The notes under the pieces are model-generated. The model searched no databases and was not told where the DNA came from. It saw only the letters and a program-made list of their open reading frames with translations. Positions 19,001 to 29,154 of a stretch of DNA of 64,000 nucleotides are shown in pieces. Position 1 is the first letter of the stretch; every line of letters begins with the position of its first letter. Made by a program: the position numbers and the translations under genes. The stretch comes from an uncultured Clostridia bacterium (GTDB lineage Bacteria; Bacillota; Clostridia; Oscillospirales; Oscillospiraceae). The DNA lies in contig CAMWFH010000008.1 in assembly GCA_947173485.1 (NCBI GenBank), positions 1 through 64,000 on the forward strand. The letters run 5' to 3'.

Positions 19001-20580
19001 CCAACATAGACTCCACCACCGCCAGCATTTTTGCCGGTCGCGGAGTTGCCGGTGATCGTGCCGCCGTTCATGGTGAACGAACCTGTCTTAACGAACACAC
19101 CAGCGCCGCCGCAGTCGTAATAGCCTTTACTGCTATTGCCTTCGGCAATGTTGTTGCTGATGGTGCCGCCGTTCATCTCAAAAACAGCTGTGCCCTGCCA
19201 TTTGTTGGTGTCCAGAGCGACATACACGCCGGCACCATACATATCGTCAGTGTTGCCGGTGATGAGACCATCGTTCATGGTGAACGTACCGCCTGCAACA
19301 TATACGGCGCTGTCGTGACTGCCACTGATCTCGCCGCCGTTCATGATGAAGGTGCCGCCATTCATTTTCACAGAGTGGCTGGTGATCTTGCTGCCCTCAT
19401 TCATGACGAACTTGCCGCTGCCGGACACGGTCACCTTGCTGTTCAGGATCAGACCGTCACCGATGGTGAGGACTTTTTGATAACCGACTTCGATTCCAAT
19501 ATTACCGCTAACACTCAACGTGCTGCCAGTGCTAGAGATGATCGTGCCGGCACTTCCGACCTTCAACACATCGTCATATTTTCCCTCAAAGGAAATATCC
19601 GCCCGCACATCGATCACAGTATCCTCTGTGGCTGCTGCAAGCGCGGCATTGAGTTCCTTGGCAGTCGTAACGACCACGGTCCCCTCGGGGATCACAGGGG
19701 CCTCCAGCGTATCGACCTGCTCCATCAGTCCGGCCATCACCACCAGGGCGGCGGTGACCTTCTCATCGGCCAGATCGTCCTCGGAGAGGGCTTCATAAGC
19801 GGCATAGCACTGTTCCACCAGTGCTGTGACCTCTTCGGCGTTCTCCCAGGTGACCTCGGCGGGCAGAGCCGCCGCAGCCGCCAGGAAAGCGATCATCTCG
19901 GGGGAGACGCTGGGCTTGACGACCTCAGGCTGGACCTCCTTGACAGGGGGCTCCTCGGGCTTCACCGTCTCCGCGGGGACCTCGGGGGTCTCGGGGACCA
20001 CGGTGTCCTGCTTGTCGCCGTCCTCAGTGTCCTGGACGTTGTTGTCAGCGTCCTGGTCACCGTTCTCGGTATCCTGGTCGTTGTTGTCAACATCCTGGCC
20101 GCCGTTCTCGGTGTCCTGGCTGTTGCTGTCAGCATCCTGGTCACCGTTCTCGGTGTCCTGGTCATTGCTGTCAGCGTCTTGGTCACCGTTCTCGGTGTCC
20201 TGGTCGTTGCTGTCAGCATCCTGGTCACCGTCCTCGGTATCCTGAACGTTGCTGTCAGCATCCTGGTCACCGTCCTCGGTATCCTGAACGTTGCTGTCAG
20301 CGTCCTGGTCACCATCCTCGGTGTCCTGGGCGTTGCTGTCAACATCCTGGTCACCGTCCTCGGTGTCCTGGACATCGCCGTCAACATCCTGACCGCCGTC
20401 CTCAGCGCCGTCGGGGACCTCGCTGCTCTCGTCAGCAACTGTCCCCTCGCTGGTTTGCGTCTCGGCCTCCGTGTCACCATCCTCCGCGGCCAGGGCGGTC
20501 ACATTGACCATGCTCAGGCACATCATGAGGACGATGAACAGGGCCAGAAGGCGCTTGCTCATGTTCTTCATTCTCTTCAT
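16087..20580 (-). CDS. Wall-anchored beta-helix / Cna-B surface protein with APATG signal
   Basis: The 1497-residue protein begins with a signal peptide (MKRMKNMSKRLLALFIVLMM). A stalk follows of eight full 14-residue units of the type EDGDQDADSNVQDT (bases about 20400-20020), then a helical linker (about residues 230-300). A long beta-helix region has 'FTMNGGTISGN.A..GGGIYV' repeats. FctA/DUF7601-like and Cna-B-like domains come next (about 1120-1400, with LELTKTVVGDTDVNEFTFEV and LTVTKVWSDGNES). An acidic proline stalk precedes APATGD, a transmembrane segment and a KKRKS tail. Sortase anchoring is likely though the first motif residue is Ala, not Leu. A c-di-GMP-I riboswitch precedes the gene. 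The ligand is unknown; the paired architecture matches the protein at the left edge. Confidence 0.9.
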   Translation of the reverse strand: MKRMKNMSKRLLALFIVLMMCLSMVNVTALAAEDGDTEAETQTSEGTVADESSEVPDGAEDGGQDVDGDVQDTEDGDQDVDSNAQDTEDGDQDADSNVQDTEDGDQDADSNVQDTEDGDQDADSNDQDTENGDQDADSNDQDTENGDQDADSNSQDTENGGQDVDNNDQDTENGDQDADNNVQDTEDGDKQDTVVPETPEVPAETVKPEEPPVKEVQPEVVKPSVSPEMIAFLAAAAALPAEVTWENAEEVTALVEQCYAAYEALSEDDLADEKVTAALVVMAGLMEQVDTLEAPVIPEGTVVVTTAKELNAALAAATEDTVIDVRADISFEGKYDDVLKVGSAGTIISSTGSTLSVSGNIGIEVGYQKVLTIGDGLILNSKVTVSGSGKFVMNEGSKITSHSVKMNGGTFIMNGGEISGSHDSAVYVAGGTFTMNDGLITGNTDDMYGAGVYVALDTNKWQGTAVFEMNGGTISNNIAEGNSSKGYYDCGGAGVFVKTGSFTMNGGTITGNSATGKNAGGGGVYVGSGQTFTMNGGEISGNSASYGGGVAIGGYARSGGTFTMNGGTVTGNKASTGGGVYVNGRIYVSGGVNITGNTNKMAAPVANEVYLPSGKAIGVLANLAETSLIGVTPEGNGTGTVIATGNVSEEDISKFSLTTTEFELRLTDISGSKAITLYKLSEARYTAPNGTTEEGDFPEMWAKVIAGGTVTLLRDATFPRTGATLWPVEQDKNKVTLDLNGHTLNLNGKCIMVGNYVGNKTDGYTYFKGDLTLTDGVGGGVLTGGRGRSNYGGAVYLYYGAFTMDGGTLTGNGATYGGAVYVAKSGTFVMNGGTISGNTASHGGGIYTVGTSTMNGGTIEGHKVGGYGGGIYVGNKTFTMNGGTVQDNTASNGGGIMIQTTAKGYIYGGNILNNTAHCNFESDKDLYPYGGGGIYVNGGKGSADGELYLYNAVITNNDANTGNSEKHNGGAGIVNCPTSNVKVYLSSGGAIYGNGDNTAISQVFVDGRKTEHQVYLSKYMLGGGAYNWTDGEGNALANVGVLQTLTDEKVSAYNTVSSIPNGLAKVVISGNSSALFGGGIGSNGSVIIGNDLGVLELTKTVVGDTDVNEFTFEVTVGAEKQTVTLKAGETKVLSGLPVGAAYSIVETTTGADSTTATVNGTAVETSEDGKVIASGTITKESEGIAKVEFVNTYKPEEPKPETTSLTVTKVWSDGNESHTGDSIIVHVYNDDAEVTGSPVTLNAENNWTATISGLPVDGKYSVKEDQVSGYTSSSELKSVDGKYTATITNTKETSKPTTGSLTITKVVVGGGTEARDKTYTFTVTYPDGTVKTVSVKGNASETLEDLEPGTYTVAEVRSGLGVSGYYLASVTGEGAVTVEIDKTAGITVTNTYSPDDDDDDDDPPPPPKPEEPEEPDIPDEDPPRTDIPDEDPPLTDIPEEEPPLVDVPDVEIPEEEIPLDEAPATGDVFPIWGVFTFLSALALIWLIADEKKRKSVD
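20020..20405 (-). repeat. 42-bp in-frame tandem repeat array
   Basis: Eight full 42-bp units, with partial units at the ends, encode EDGDQDADSN(V/D/S)QDT-type repeats. Alternating aspartates recall calcium-binding Asp-rich repeats, but no exact EF-hand or dockerin loop is present. Confidence 0.9.
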
Positions 20581-20596
20581 GTGAGTAGTTTCCTTT

Positions 20597-20735
20597 CTTT
20601 GCAGTTTCGCTCGGATGCAAAGTATCCGGCGGCTGGGCTGCCATAGCGCGGAGGTATCTGCCGTGCCTTAGGCCCCTGGCTTTGCGCCCACGACCTTTCA
20701 GCCGGGTTGCCATGTTTCCAGCAGCCGGGCTAACA
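20597..20735 (-). promoter_or_regulatory. Cyclic di-GMP-I (GEMM) riboswitch
   Basis: On the minus strand the leader has the class I features in order. GGCAACC is followed by a short stem CGGCU-GAAA-GGUCG (GAAA tetraloop at 20699-20696). The junction GGGCGCAAAGCC comes next (20688-20678), then the tetraloop-receptor halves CCUAAG (20673-20668) and UAUGG (20645-20641). Downstream, CTTTGCA and TGCAAAG (20622-20616 and 20603-20597) form a hairpin just before the AAAGGA ribosome site. No T-run follows, so control is more likely translational. The gene controlled is the wall-anchored beta-helix protein starting at 20580. Confidence 0.85.
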
Positions 20736-20739
20736 TAGC

Positions 20740-20919
20740 ATCGTCACAATGATCGATACCTTAGTTCCCATAGCTTTGCAGTCCCATCGTTTCCGAAGGT
20801 TTGCCCACAGCGCCCTTTATCTGCCCCGCCGCCGTCAGCGCACCCAGCGGCGGACGGCCGCCAAGGCGGCATCGCTCGCTCCATGCGGCTCCCTCCTTTA
20901 CCAGTCGATGTTCTATGAA
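20740..20919. other. Upstream part of the riboswitch leader; nothing else recognised
   Basis: Between the c-di-GMP aptamer and the AP2-like gene I could not place a convincing promoter or any further gene. Confidence 0.4.
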
Positions 20920-21402
20920 TCAGCCATTGCCCTTGTAAGCGCCCGCGGCAAATTCAAGCAAAAATGTGTCATGCAGCTCCCGTTCCGCCTGCTTCCGGGC
21001 CGCCACAGCGTCGGCGAAGGACCGGTAGCTGCCCAGGTAGTATCGCTTGCCCTTGAAGCAGATGGTGGCCCGCCAGCGGTTTTTGGCTGCTTGCCAGTCT
21101 ACGCCGGGGACACTGCTGGTGTTATTCCGGCGGACAGTCTTGGCCCGCAGCATCTCCACACAGGTGCCGTCGATGTACGTCAGCCCATGGAGCGCCGGGT
21201 CCTTGGCCCAGACGCAGCCGCAGCTGGTGGTGTGGCCGCTGCGCAGATGGGCGGTCTTGGCCACGGTCTCCCGACCACAGTCGCACCGGCACAGCCAGGC
21301 GGTCCGGTCCCCGATGTTGTCCACCGGATGCAGGACCGTCAGCCGTCCAAAGCGCTGTCCGGTCAAGTCGAGCTTTTTCCTGCTATGGCTGGAGCGGTCC
21401 AC
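20920..21402 (-). CDS. AP2 / HNH-associated DNA-binding-like protein
   Basis: The 160-residue product starts with an LTGQRFGRLTVL segment. A zinc-binding block follows, WLCRCDCG...LRSGHTTSCGC (about residues 38-63), then an AP2-like DNA-binding domain with SSVPGVDWQAAKNRWRATICFKGKRYYLGSYRSFADAVAARKQAE (about 95-145). This combination is common in phage- and mobile-element-borne proteins, some with an HNH nuclease domain. No HNH catalytic motif is visible here, so DNA binding alone is predicted. I chose the GTG at 21402, six bases after GGAGGA, over an ATG 28 codons upstream that lacks a ribosome site. A 25-base inverted repeat lies directly upstream. Confidence 0.8.
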   Translation of the reverse strand: MDRSSHSRKKLDLTGQRFGRLTVLHPVDNIGDRTAWLCRCDCGRETVAKTAHLRSGHTTSCGCVWAKDPALHGLTYIDGTCVEMLRAKTVRRNNTSSVPGVDWQAAKNRWRATICFKGKRYYLGSYRSFADAVAARKQAERELHDTFLLEFAAGAYKGNG

Positions 21403-21422
21403 GAAACATCCTCCTCCGGCGT

Positions 21423-21565
21423 CTTGCAAAAAAGTATACCTTCTTACCAAAAAATACACCTGCGATTTAAGTACAGGATAGCACAATGAATACTGATTTT
21501 CAATGATCTATTATTGCTTTTATGGGTAAAATGGCGATTTGCAAGAAGGTATGCTTTTTTGTAAG
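21423..21565. repeat. 25-base imperfect inverted repeat pair
   Basis: Bases 21423-21447 and 21541-21565 are inverted copies matching at 22 of 25 positions, 93 bases apart. Each contains an A6/T6 run and GTATRC. The left copy includes a TATACT pointing toward the AP2-like gene. The stretch between is AT-rich and shows no gene. Confidence 0.7.
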
Positions 21566-21651
21566 CGGCAGTGGAGCGGGCCATTTTGCAGCGGCACCTT
21601 ACTCCCATTTTATAGGAGATGTCCCTGGACTGTTCCCAGAAAGATAAAGGA

Positions 21652-21692
21652 TGCCCCCGCCGTCTGGATCGTCAGACAGCGGGGGGCTTGCT
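21652..21692 (+). terminator. Plus-strand hairpin terminator upstream of the T-box
   Basis: GCCCCCGCCGTCTG pairs with CAGACAGCGGGGGGC (one mismatch), followed by TTGCTTTT. It has no clear upstream plus-strand gene and partly overlaps the T-box promoter. Confidence 0.55.
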
Positions 21693-21716
21693 TTTAGCGG
21701 TGGGATGTGCTATAAT
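21688..21716 (+). promoter_or_regulatory. Promoter of the T-box transcript, TTGCTT-N17-TATAAT
   Basis: A perfect -10 at 21711-21716 with 17-base spacing; start expected near 21723. Confidence 0.7.
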
Positions 21717-21722
21717 ACCTCC

Positions 21723-21948
21723 AGCAAACGCGATGACGGAGCCAAGCCGGTCCAGCGGCCACCAGCGAGGGGGGAGAGTGGGAGCCCCCGGTCAGGGCGG
21801 ACACGGCAGGCCACTCCCCAGCGGCCCGTGAGGAGCGGGACGTAGACCTGCGTTAATGGCACTGTGAGACGCGCTCCATCCGGGCGCGTGAAACAGGGTG
21901 GTACCGCGGAGCGAACGCTTCGCCCCTGGTCGGGGCGGGGCGTTTTTT
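21723..21948 (+). promoter_or_regulatory. T-box leader, probably alanine-specific
   Basis: The T-box sequence AGGGTGGTACCGCGG is at 21895-21909. A terminator follows, AACGCTTCGCCCC / GGGGCGGGGCGTT with TTTTTT (21914-21948). Stem I has a GGGGG-CCCCC apical hairpin (about 21769-21788). By position opposite the 5' strand of Stem I, the likely specifier is GCC (21810-21812), an alanine codon; this reading is moderate. Uncharged tRNA would favour the antiterminator and expression of the genes downstream, an orphan gene and then alaS. Confidence 0.85.
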
Positions 21949-21973
21949 GTGCTGTAAGGAGGCATACGACGAT

Positions 21974-22618
21974 ATGACGGTAGACCGATCCAAGATCCTG
22001 GCCTATCTGGACGGGAAGATGAGGCCGAAGGACGCGGAACATGTGGCCGACATCCTGTGCCGGACTCCCAGTGGATACAAGCCTGCGACCATCGTCAATA
22101 TGACGATCGACAGATCCACGATCATGAACGCCATGGCCGAAACGATCCTGGAGGGCACGGATACCATCGAAGAGATCATGCGCCAGACTCCCGCTGAATA
22201 CCAGGTCGTGGACGTCGATGGTTTTGTGACCATCGATCATTACCCAGTTCCCGAGTCGGACGACGGACCCAGCATCGCCGTCCGCAGCAGATCCCTGATG
22301 CATAGGGGCCCTGACGATGGGCCCTACATGATCGAGCTGCCGGCGCCGCTGTTTAGCGGCGGCTGGCTCAGCAGGTCCCTGCGCTCCCAGCTGGGACCCT
22401 ATCGATCGAACCAATTCTTCGCCCGCTGCTACAGCCTGGGCATATCAAAGGGCCTGGGTATGGCCGCGCGGGAGCCTGTCCTGCTGGCCGTCTTGCTCCG
22501 CGAGGTCTACGGTCCCGCCGGCCTGAAGGACCTGGCAGACGAGGTCGTATTTGCCCAGCCCGCCTACGCCCCGTTCAAAAGCACCGTGGAACCCATCCTA
22601 GAGGAATACATTTATTAA
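21974..22618 (+). CDS. Orphan protein between T-box and alaS
   Basis: The 214-residue product matches no family I know. The first 75 residues contain two similar short stretches, MTVDRSKILAYLDGKMRPKDAEHVADILCRTPSGY and MTIDRSTIMNAMAETILEGTDTIEEIMRQTPAEY, so an internal duplication of about 37 residues is visible. The rest is soluble, ending FKSTVEPILEEYIY. It lies directly downstream of the T-box terminator, in the place where alaS would normally be, and has AAGGAGG 11 bases upstream. No signal peptide or membrane segment is seen. Confidence 0.75.
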   Translation: MTVDRSKILAYLDGKMRPKDAEHVADILCRTPSGYKPATIVNMTIDRSTIMNAMAETILEGTDTIEEIMRQTPAEYQVVDVDGFVTIDHYPVPESDDGPSIAVRSRSLMHRGPDDGPYMIELPAPLFSGGWLSRSLRSQLGPYRSNQFFARCYSLGISKGLGMAAREPVLLAVLLREVYGPAGLKDLADEVVFAQPAYAPFKSTVEPILEEYIY

Positions 22619-22702
22619 AAAGTTCCCATTCTTTTCCCTGCCCTCTGCGGGACACAAAAGCAAATTGGGAAATATTTTATAGAATAAAAGGAGAGATCCC
22701 CC

Positions 22703-25374
<2,672 letters not shown>

Positions 25375-25378
<4 letters not shown>

Positions 25379-25890
25379 CCAGGGAGGACCTGGCCCGTTT
25401 TCGAGGGCTGGATATCGACTTTGAGGCCATCGGCCTGATGGAGGACAACGATCCTGCCCGCTATTTCTGCGATCCTGTGGACCTGGAGCCGGTGGGCCGC
25501 ATCGGCTGTGATGGTGTCCACTTCATTCTTCTGCCGGGGGATGAGCGGGTGTTCTGTGTGGACCCGGCCATGGGGGAGGAGGGCAAGTATGTCCTCCCCG
25601 TGGCCGGGGACTTCCGGGAGTTCCTGTCCTTCGTCCTCTTCTGTCGGGATGCCAATCCGATCTCGCAGATCTGGTGGATGGACGAGGCGAGGTTCCGCCA
25701 GCTGCTCCGGGAGGATGCCGAAAACACCTGGCCCGGCAGTGACGAATATTTTGCCCGGACGGAGGCCGCCCTGGCGGCGATCACGGAGACGTTCGGCCTG
25801 GCCCCGGCGGACCCCTTTGAGAGGGTGAAGGATATGCAGGCCGGGTTCGACCCGTCTATCCTCCATTTTTCGGATGAGTATTATTTATGA
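25375..25890 (+). CDS. Small soluble protein of unknown function
   Basis: The 171-residue acidic protein overlaps the alaS stop by four bases, so it is translated from the same message. Features are CDGVHFILLPGDERVFCVDP, YVLPVAGDFREFLSFVLFCRDANPISQIWWMDE and a C-terminal ILHFSDEYYL. The middle weakly recalls SMI1/KNR4 (SUKH) proteins, which often serve as immunity proteins, but I cannot confirm that. No membrane segments or catalytic motif are apparent. Confidence 0.65.
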
Positions 25891-25930
25891 TGTGTTGGGC
25901 CTGGAAAGGCCATGAGAGGAGGCTGTCCTT

Positions 25931-26533
25931 ATGAGAGATACAGACGAGATGGAGTTGTATGACCGGCGGGAGGAGCGGGGACCGGTCCCCGCGGAGGAGC
26001 AGCTGGCGGTCCTGCGGCGTCTTGGGCTGGATATCCCAGATCCCGAGATAGAACAGGCGTCTCCAGAGTATGCGTACCTGCCTATCCTGCTGTCTCTTGG
26101 TACACGGGGCTATCGCCGGGTGGACGGTGTGCGGACGCGCCAGCCCAGCCAGGCCTTTTCCTTTGATATGGAAGCAGATGACGCCGAAGAGATGTATCGC
26201 GACTACTTCCTGGGCTTGCAGTCCCTCTCCGAGGGGGAGCTGGCCTTCACGGATCTCACGGTCGATCTCAGCCAGGTGGACTGGGAGGGCCCGGGCGGTG
26301 TGGTGGATGTCCGCTGCGCCATCAATGGGACGCCCTTCCAGTACAGCGCGGCTTTCCAGGGCGATTGGCTGGATATGGATATCCAGGCTGCGGTGAATGG
26401 GTGCTTGGAGGCGCTTGGCAGTGAGAAGCGGTTTTTCGCGACCAGTGACGGCGGCCAGTATGTCACGGTTTTCTTCTGCACCGAGGAATGGGCCAGAGCC
26501 TTTGAAGAGACCACGCTCTGCCATATGTCCTAA
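25931..26533 (+). CDS. Conserved-looking soluble protein, unknown
   Basis: The 200-residue acidic protein has GAGGAGG upstream of its ATG and continues the alaS-linked run of small genes. I recognise no family. It contains FTDLTVDLSQVDWEGPGGVVDVRCAINGTPFQYSAAFQGDWLDMDI, a predicted beta-rich region, and FFCTEEWARAFEE near the end. There is no signal peptide. Its position next to a CbrC-family gene suggests a similar accessory or immunity-type role, which is inference only. Confidence 0.6.
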   Translation: MRDTDEMELYDRREERGPVPAEEQLAVLRRLGLDIPDPEIEQASPEYAYLPILLSLGTRGYRRVDGVRTRQPSQAFSFDMEADDAEEMYRDYFLGLQSLSEGELAFTDLTVDLSQVDWEGPGGVVDVRCAINGTPFQYSAAFQGDWLDMDIQAAVNGCLEALGSEKRFFATSDGGQYVTVFFCTEEWARAFEETTLCHMS

Positions 26534-27070
<537 letters not shown>

Positions 27071-27102
27071 CCCATAATAGAAATAGACAAGGAGAACTGC
27101 CT

Positions 27103-27282
27103 ATGCTGCCCCAGGACCCTATGATCTTACTCAGCTATCTCAACACCAAGCTCCGGGACGAGTACGACAGTCTGGAGGCCCTCTGGGAGGATACCCAGGC
27201 CGACGGGGAGACGGTCACGAACACCCTGGCCGCCCTGGGCTACGCCTATGACCCGGCTGTCAACCAGTTCCGGCCCCAATAA
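27103..27282 (+). CDS. DUF4250 domain protein
   Basis: This 59-residue protein, LPQDPMILLSYLNTKLRDEYDSLEALWED..., ends YAYDPAVNQF. It matches the whole of the DUF4250 family, small proteins widespread in Clostridia with no known function. GGAGA lies nine bases upstream of the ATG. Confidence 0.85.
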   Translation: MLPQDPMILLSYLNTKLRDEYDSLEALWEDTQADGETVTNTLAALGYAYDPAVNQFRPQ

Positions 27283-27305
27283 AAAAACGAAAAGGAGAAT
27301 GAACG

Positions 27306-27635
27306 ATGCTGTTAGATCCTTCCACCATGGAGACCAAGGTCATCCCCCATTTCAACGGCGGCGAGGGGGAGCTCCACGCGAAGATGTTCACGGACGGGAT
27401 GTGCAAGATCCTCCTGGGCACCCTGGCCCCCGGCTCCTCCATCGGCCTCCACACCCACGACACCACCAGCGAGACCATCTACATCCTCCGGGGCACCGGC
27501 ACAGAGATCTGTGACGGCCAGGAGGAGGCCCTGCGCCCCGGCGTCTGCCACTACTGCCCCAAGGGCAGCTCCCACACCATGATCAACACCGGCACGGAGG
27601 AGCTGGCCTTCTTCGCGGTGGTGCCGGTACAGTAA
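27306..27635 (+). CDS. Cupin-domain protein
   Basis: A 109-residue single cupin. The first motif is GLHTHDTTSETIYILRGTG (two His and a Glu as metal ligands) and the second reads PKGSSHTMINTGTEEL. Such small cupins bind a divalent metal and may be enzymes, isomerases or sensors; nothing here decides. AAAGGAGAA lies seven bases before the ATG. It sits 23 bases after the DUF4250 gene and 16 before the HIT gene, probably in one transcript. Confidence 0.85.
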   Translation: MLLDPSTMETKVIPHFNGGEGELHAKMFTDGMCKILLGTLAPGSSIGLHTHDTTSETIYILRGTGTEICDGQEEALRPGVCHYCPKGSSHTMINTGTEELAFFAVVPVQ

Positions 27636-27651
27636 AAAAGGAGGTCCATCC

Positions 27652-27990
27652 ATGTCCGACTGCTTGTTCTGCAAGATCATTGCCGGGGAGATCCCGTCCA
27701 AGAAGGTCTACGAGGACGATCTCTGCTATGCCTTCTACGACATCGACCCCCAGGCCCCCACCCACTTCCTGGTGATCCCCAAGGCCCATATCGCCTCCGT
27801 GTCCGCCGTGACCGGGGATACGGCCCCCATCGTGGGCCACATCTTCGAGGTGATCGCCCGGCTGGCGGGGGAGCTGGGCCTGGAGAGCTACCGGGTGGTG
27901 TCCAACATCGGCCCCCAGGCGGGGCAGAGCGTGTTCCACCTCCACTTCCACGTCCTCAGCGGACGGGATATGACCTGGCCTCCGGGCTGA
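27652..27990 (+). CDS. HIT-family nucleotide-binding hydrolase
   Basis: The 112-residue protein starts DCLFCKIIAGEIPSKKVYEDD and carries the histidine triad HLHFHV (H96, H98, H100). This is the HinT-type active site that hydrolyses nucleoside phosphoramidates or similar nucleotide conjugates. Length and motif order are typical. AAAGGAGG precedes the ATG. It is the last gene of the alaS-linked series, and a strong terminator follows. Confidence 0.93.
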   Translation: MSDCLFCKIIAGEIPSKKVYEDDLCYAFYDIDPQAPTHFLVIPKAHIASVSAVTGDTAPIVGHIFEVIARLAGELGLESYRVVSNIGPQAGQSVFHLHFHVLSGRDMTWPPG

Positions 27991-28010
27991 TCGTACAAGG
28001 AGCAGGAAAC

Positions 28011-28047
28011 AGGTGCGGTAGGCCAAAGCGGCCTGCCGCACCTTTCT
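28011..28047 (+). terminator. Hairpin terminator after the HIT gene
   Basis: AGGTGCGGTAGGCC pairs with GGCCTGCCGCACCT (one G-U) around a five-base loop, followed by TTCT. Confidence 0.8.
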
Positions 28048-28088
28048 GCGCGGGAGAACATTCCGAGATCCCGCCGATAGACCAGAGG

Positions 28089-28640
28089 TCATGGCAAGGA
28101 TGAAACGAGGGATCTTAATGGAGGAGCAAACAAGCCGATCAGAGGGAATAGGATGCCTATGCCGCAATAAAGGCAGGAACAGCGAACGGCATACCTTTGC
28201 AGTGCAGGCACATAAAATGATCGCGGATCTCCCGGTGTGTAGTATAGATCGACCTGGTCTCCGCTTTTTACGATCTGATGTCCAGAACCGCCGGAAGAGG
28301 TAACGGTATAGTTCGTCCCATCCACCTGAAATCCAAATTGGGGGAAGTAGAGCTTATTTCCCCCTGTGGGCCTTCGTCTTCCTTCAGAAATGACGATGGC
28401 AGTCGTTAACACAGTAGCGCTCCCTCATTCTTTCAACAAACGGTGTCGTATAGACATTCCAAGCGCAAAGAAGACCAAGGGGAAGATCGTAAACCCTACA
28501 TCACATATTCGTTCGTCTGCCGTTCTGCCGGGCTGTCCTATAATGATCCCCGCAAAAACAAAGCATAGCAACGGCCAAAAGATCGCAAAAAACCGCCACC
28601 TTTTGCCTGCAAGAGCTTGTGATGATGCTTTCACTTCCAT
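28089..28640 (-). pseudogene. DUF3592 membrane protein interrupted by an in-frame TGA
   Basis: One frame reads from ATG 28640 to 28089 (183 residues) with a single TGA at codon 72 (bases 28427-28425). Before it are two hydrophobic helices and RHRLLKE. After it come ATVLTTAIVISEGRRR and YFPQFGFQVDGTNYTVTSSGGSG, then KSGDQVDLYYTPGDPRSFYVP, the DUF3592 domain, and a third helix. In intact relatives these halves are continuous. GGGGGG lies six bases before the ATG and a promoter is present. A GTG five codons after the TGA could in principle restart the second half. The family's function is unknown. Confidence 0.78.
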
Positions 28641-28740
28641 AGTTAGCCCCCCAGATCGCGGTCCATCCGTTTGTTATAAACGGAGCGTATCACGGATACG
28701 GGTGATATGCGACCCTCATTTGCCGGTATAGGATGGGTCC

Positions 28741-28769
28741 ATTATAGAGCAGTACCCGCTGAAAAGCAA
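28741..28769 (-). promoter_or_regulatory. Promoter of the DUF3592 gene, TTGCTT-N17-TATAAT
   Basis: Minus-strand hexamers at 28769-28764 and 28746-28741. The region also carries an 11-base perfect inverted repeat GTACCCGCTGA/TCAGCGGGTAC (28752-28762, 28777-28787) that overlaps the promoter and could end the upstream cupin transcript. Confidence 0.65.
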
Positions 28770-28836
28770 GCGCCTCTCAGCGGGTACCCGGTCTCTTATG
28801 ATGATGTCTTTCAGAGGCGGTCTGCTTGTATCCGCC

Positions 28837-29154
28837 TTATCCCGCCGCCAGGGTGATGCCCACCACCACGGCGGGGCTGCCGCCGGCGTTCCAGATCTCG
28901 TGGAGGTCTCCGCCCTTCACCAGGCAGGCCTCATCGGGGCCGAACCGCCGGACGTCCCCCGGTGTCCGGGCCTCCAGCGTCCCCTCCAGGGCGATGAACA
29001 GATGGTCCTGCTCCGGGTGCCGGTGGGCCGGCTCCGGTCCGCCGCCCTGGGGCTCTAAGCGGGCGATGGACACGTCCAGCACCCGCCGGTCCCCGTCAAA
29101 GACCCGCTTGGCCAGAAAGCCCACATGGCCGGGGACTGGTCCGAAGCCCTCCAT
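28837..29154 (-). CDS. Cupin-domain protein, second gene of the TrpB2 pair
   Basis: A 105-residue cupin with PAHRHPEQDHLFIALEGTLEART (metal ligands His, His, Glu) and a second motif ending DLHEIWNAGG. Its ATG overlaps the TGA of the TrpB-like gene (TGATG), so the two are translationally coupled and share the Trp T-box. This association suggests a role tied to tryptophan or indole handling, which is inference. It differs clearly from the other cupin at 27306. Confidence 0.85.
   Translation of the reverse strand: MEGFGPVPGHVGFLAKRVFDGDRRVLDVSIARLEPQGGGPEPAHRHPEQDHLFIALEGTLEARTPGDVRRFGPDEACLVKGGDLHEIWNAGGSPAVVVGITLAAG

Noticed and set aside
21619..21831. Small reading frame after AGGAG at about 21616
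   Set aside because: It runs through a terminator hairpin and the T-box Stem I, and the product has no recognisable features.
28425..28427. TGA as selenocysteine
   Set aside because: The position is at a membrane-domain junction, not a redox site, and no Sec insertion hairpin was recognised just downstream.
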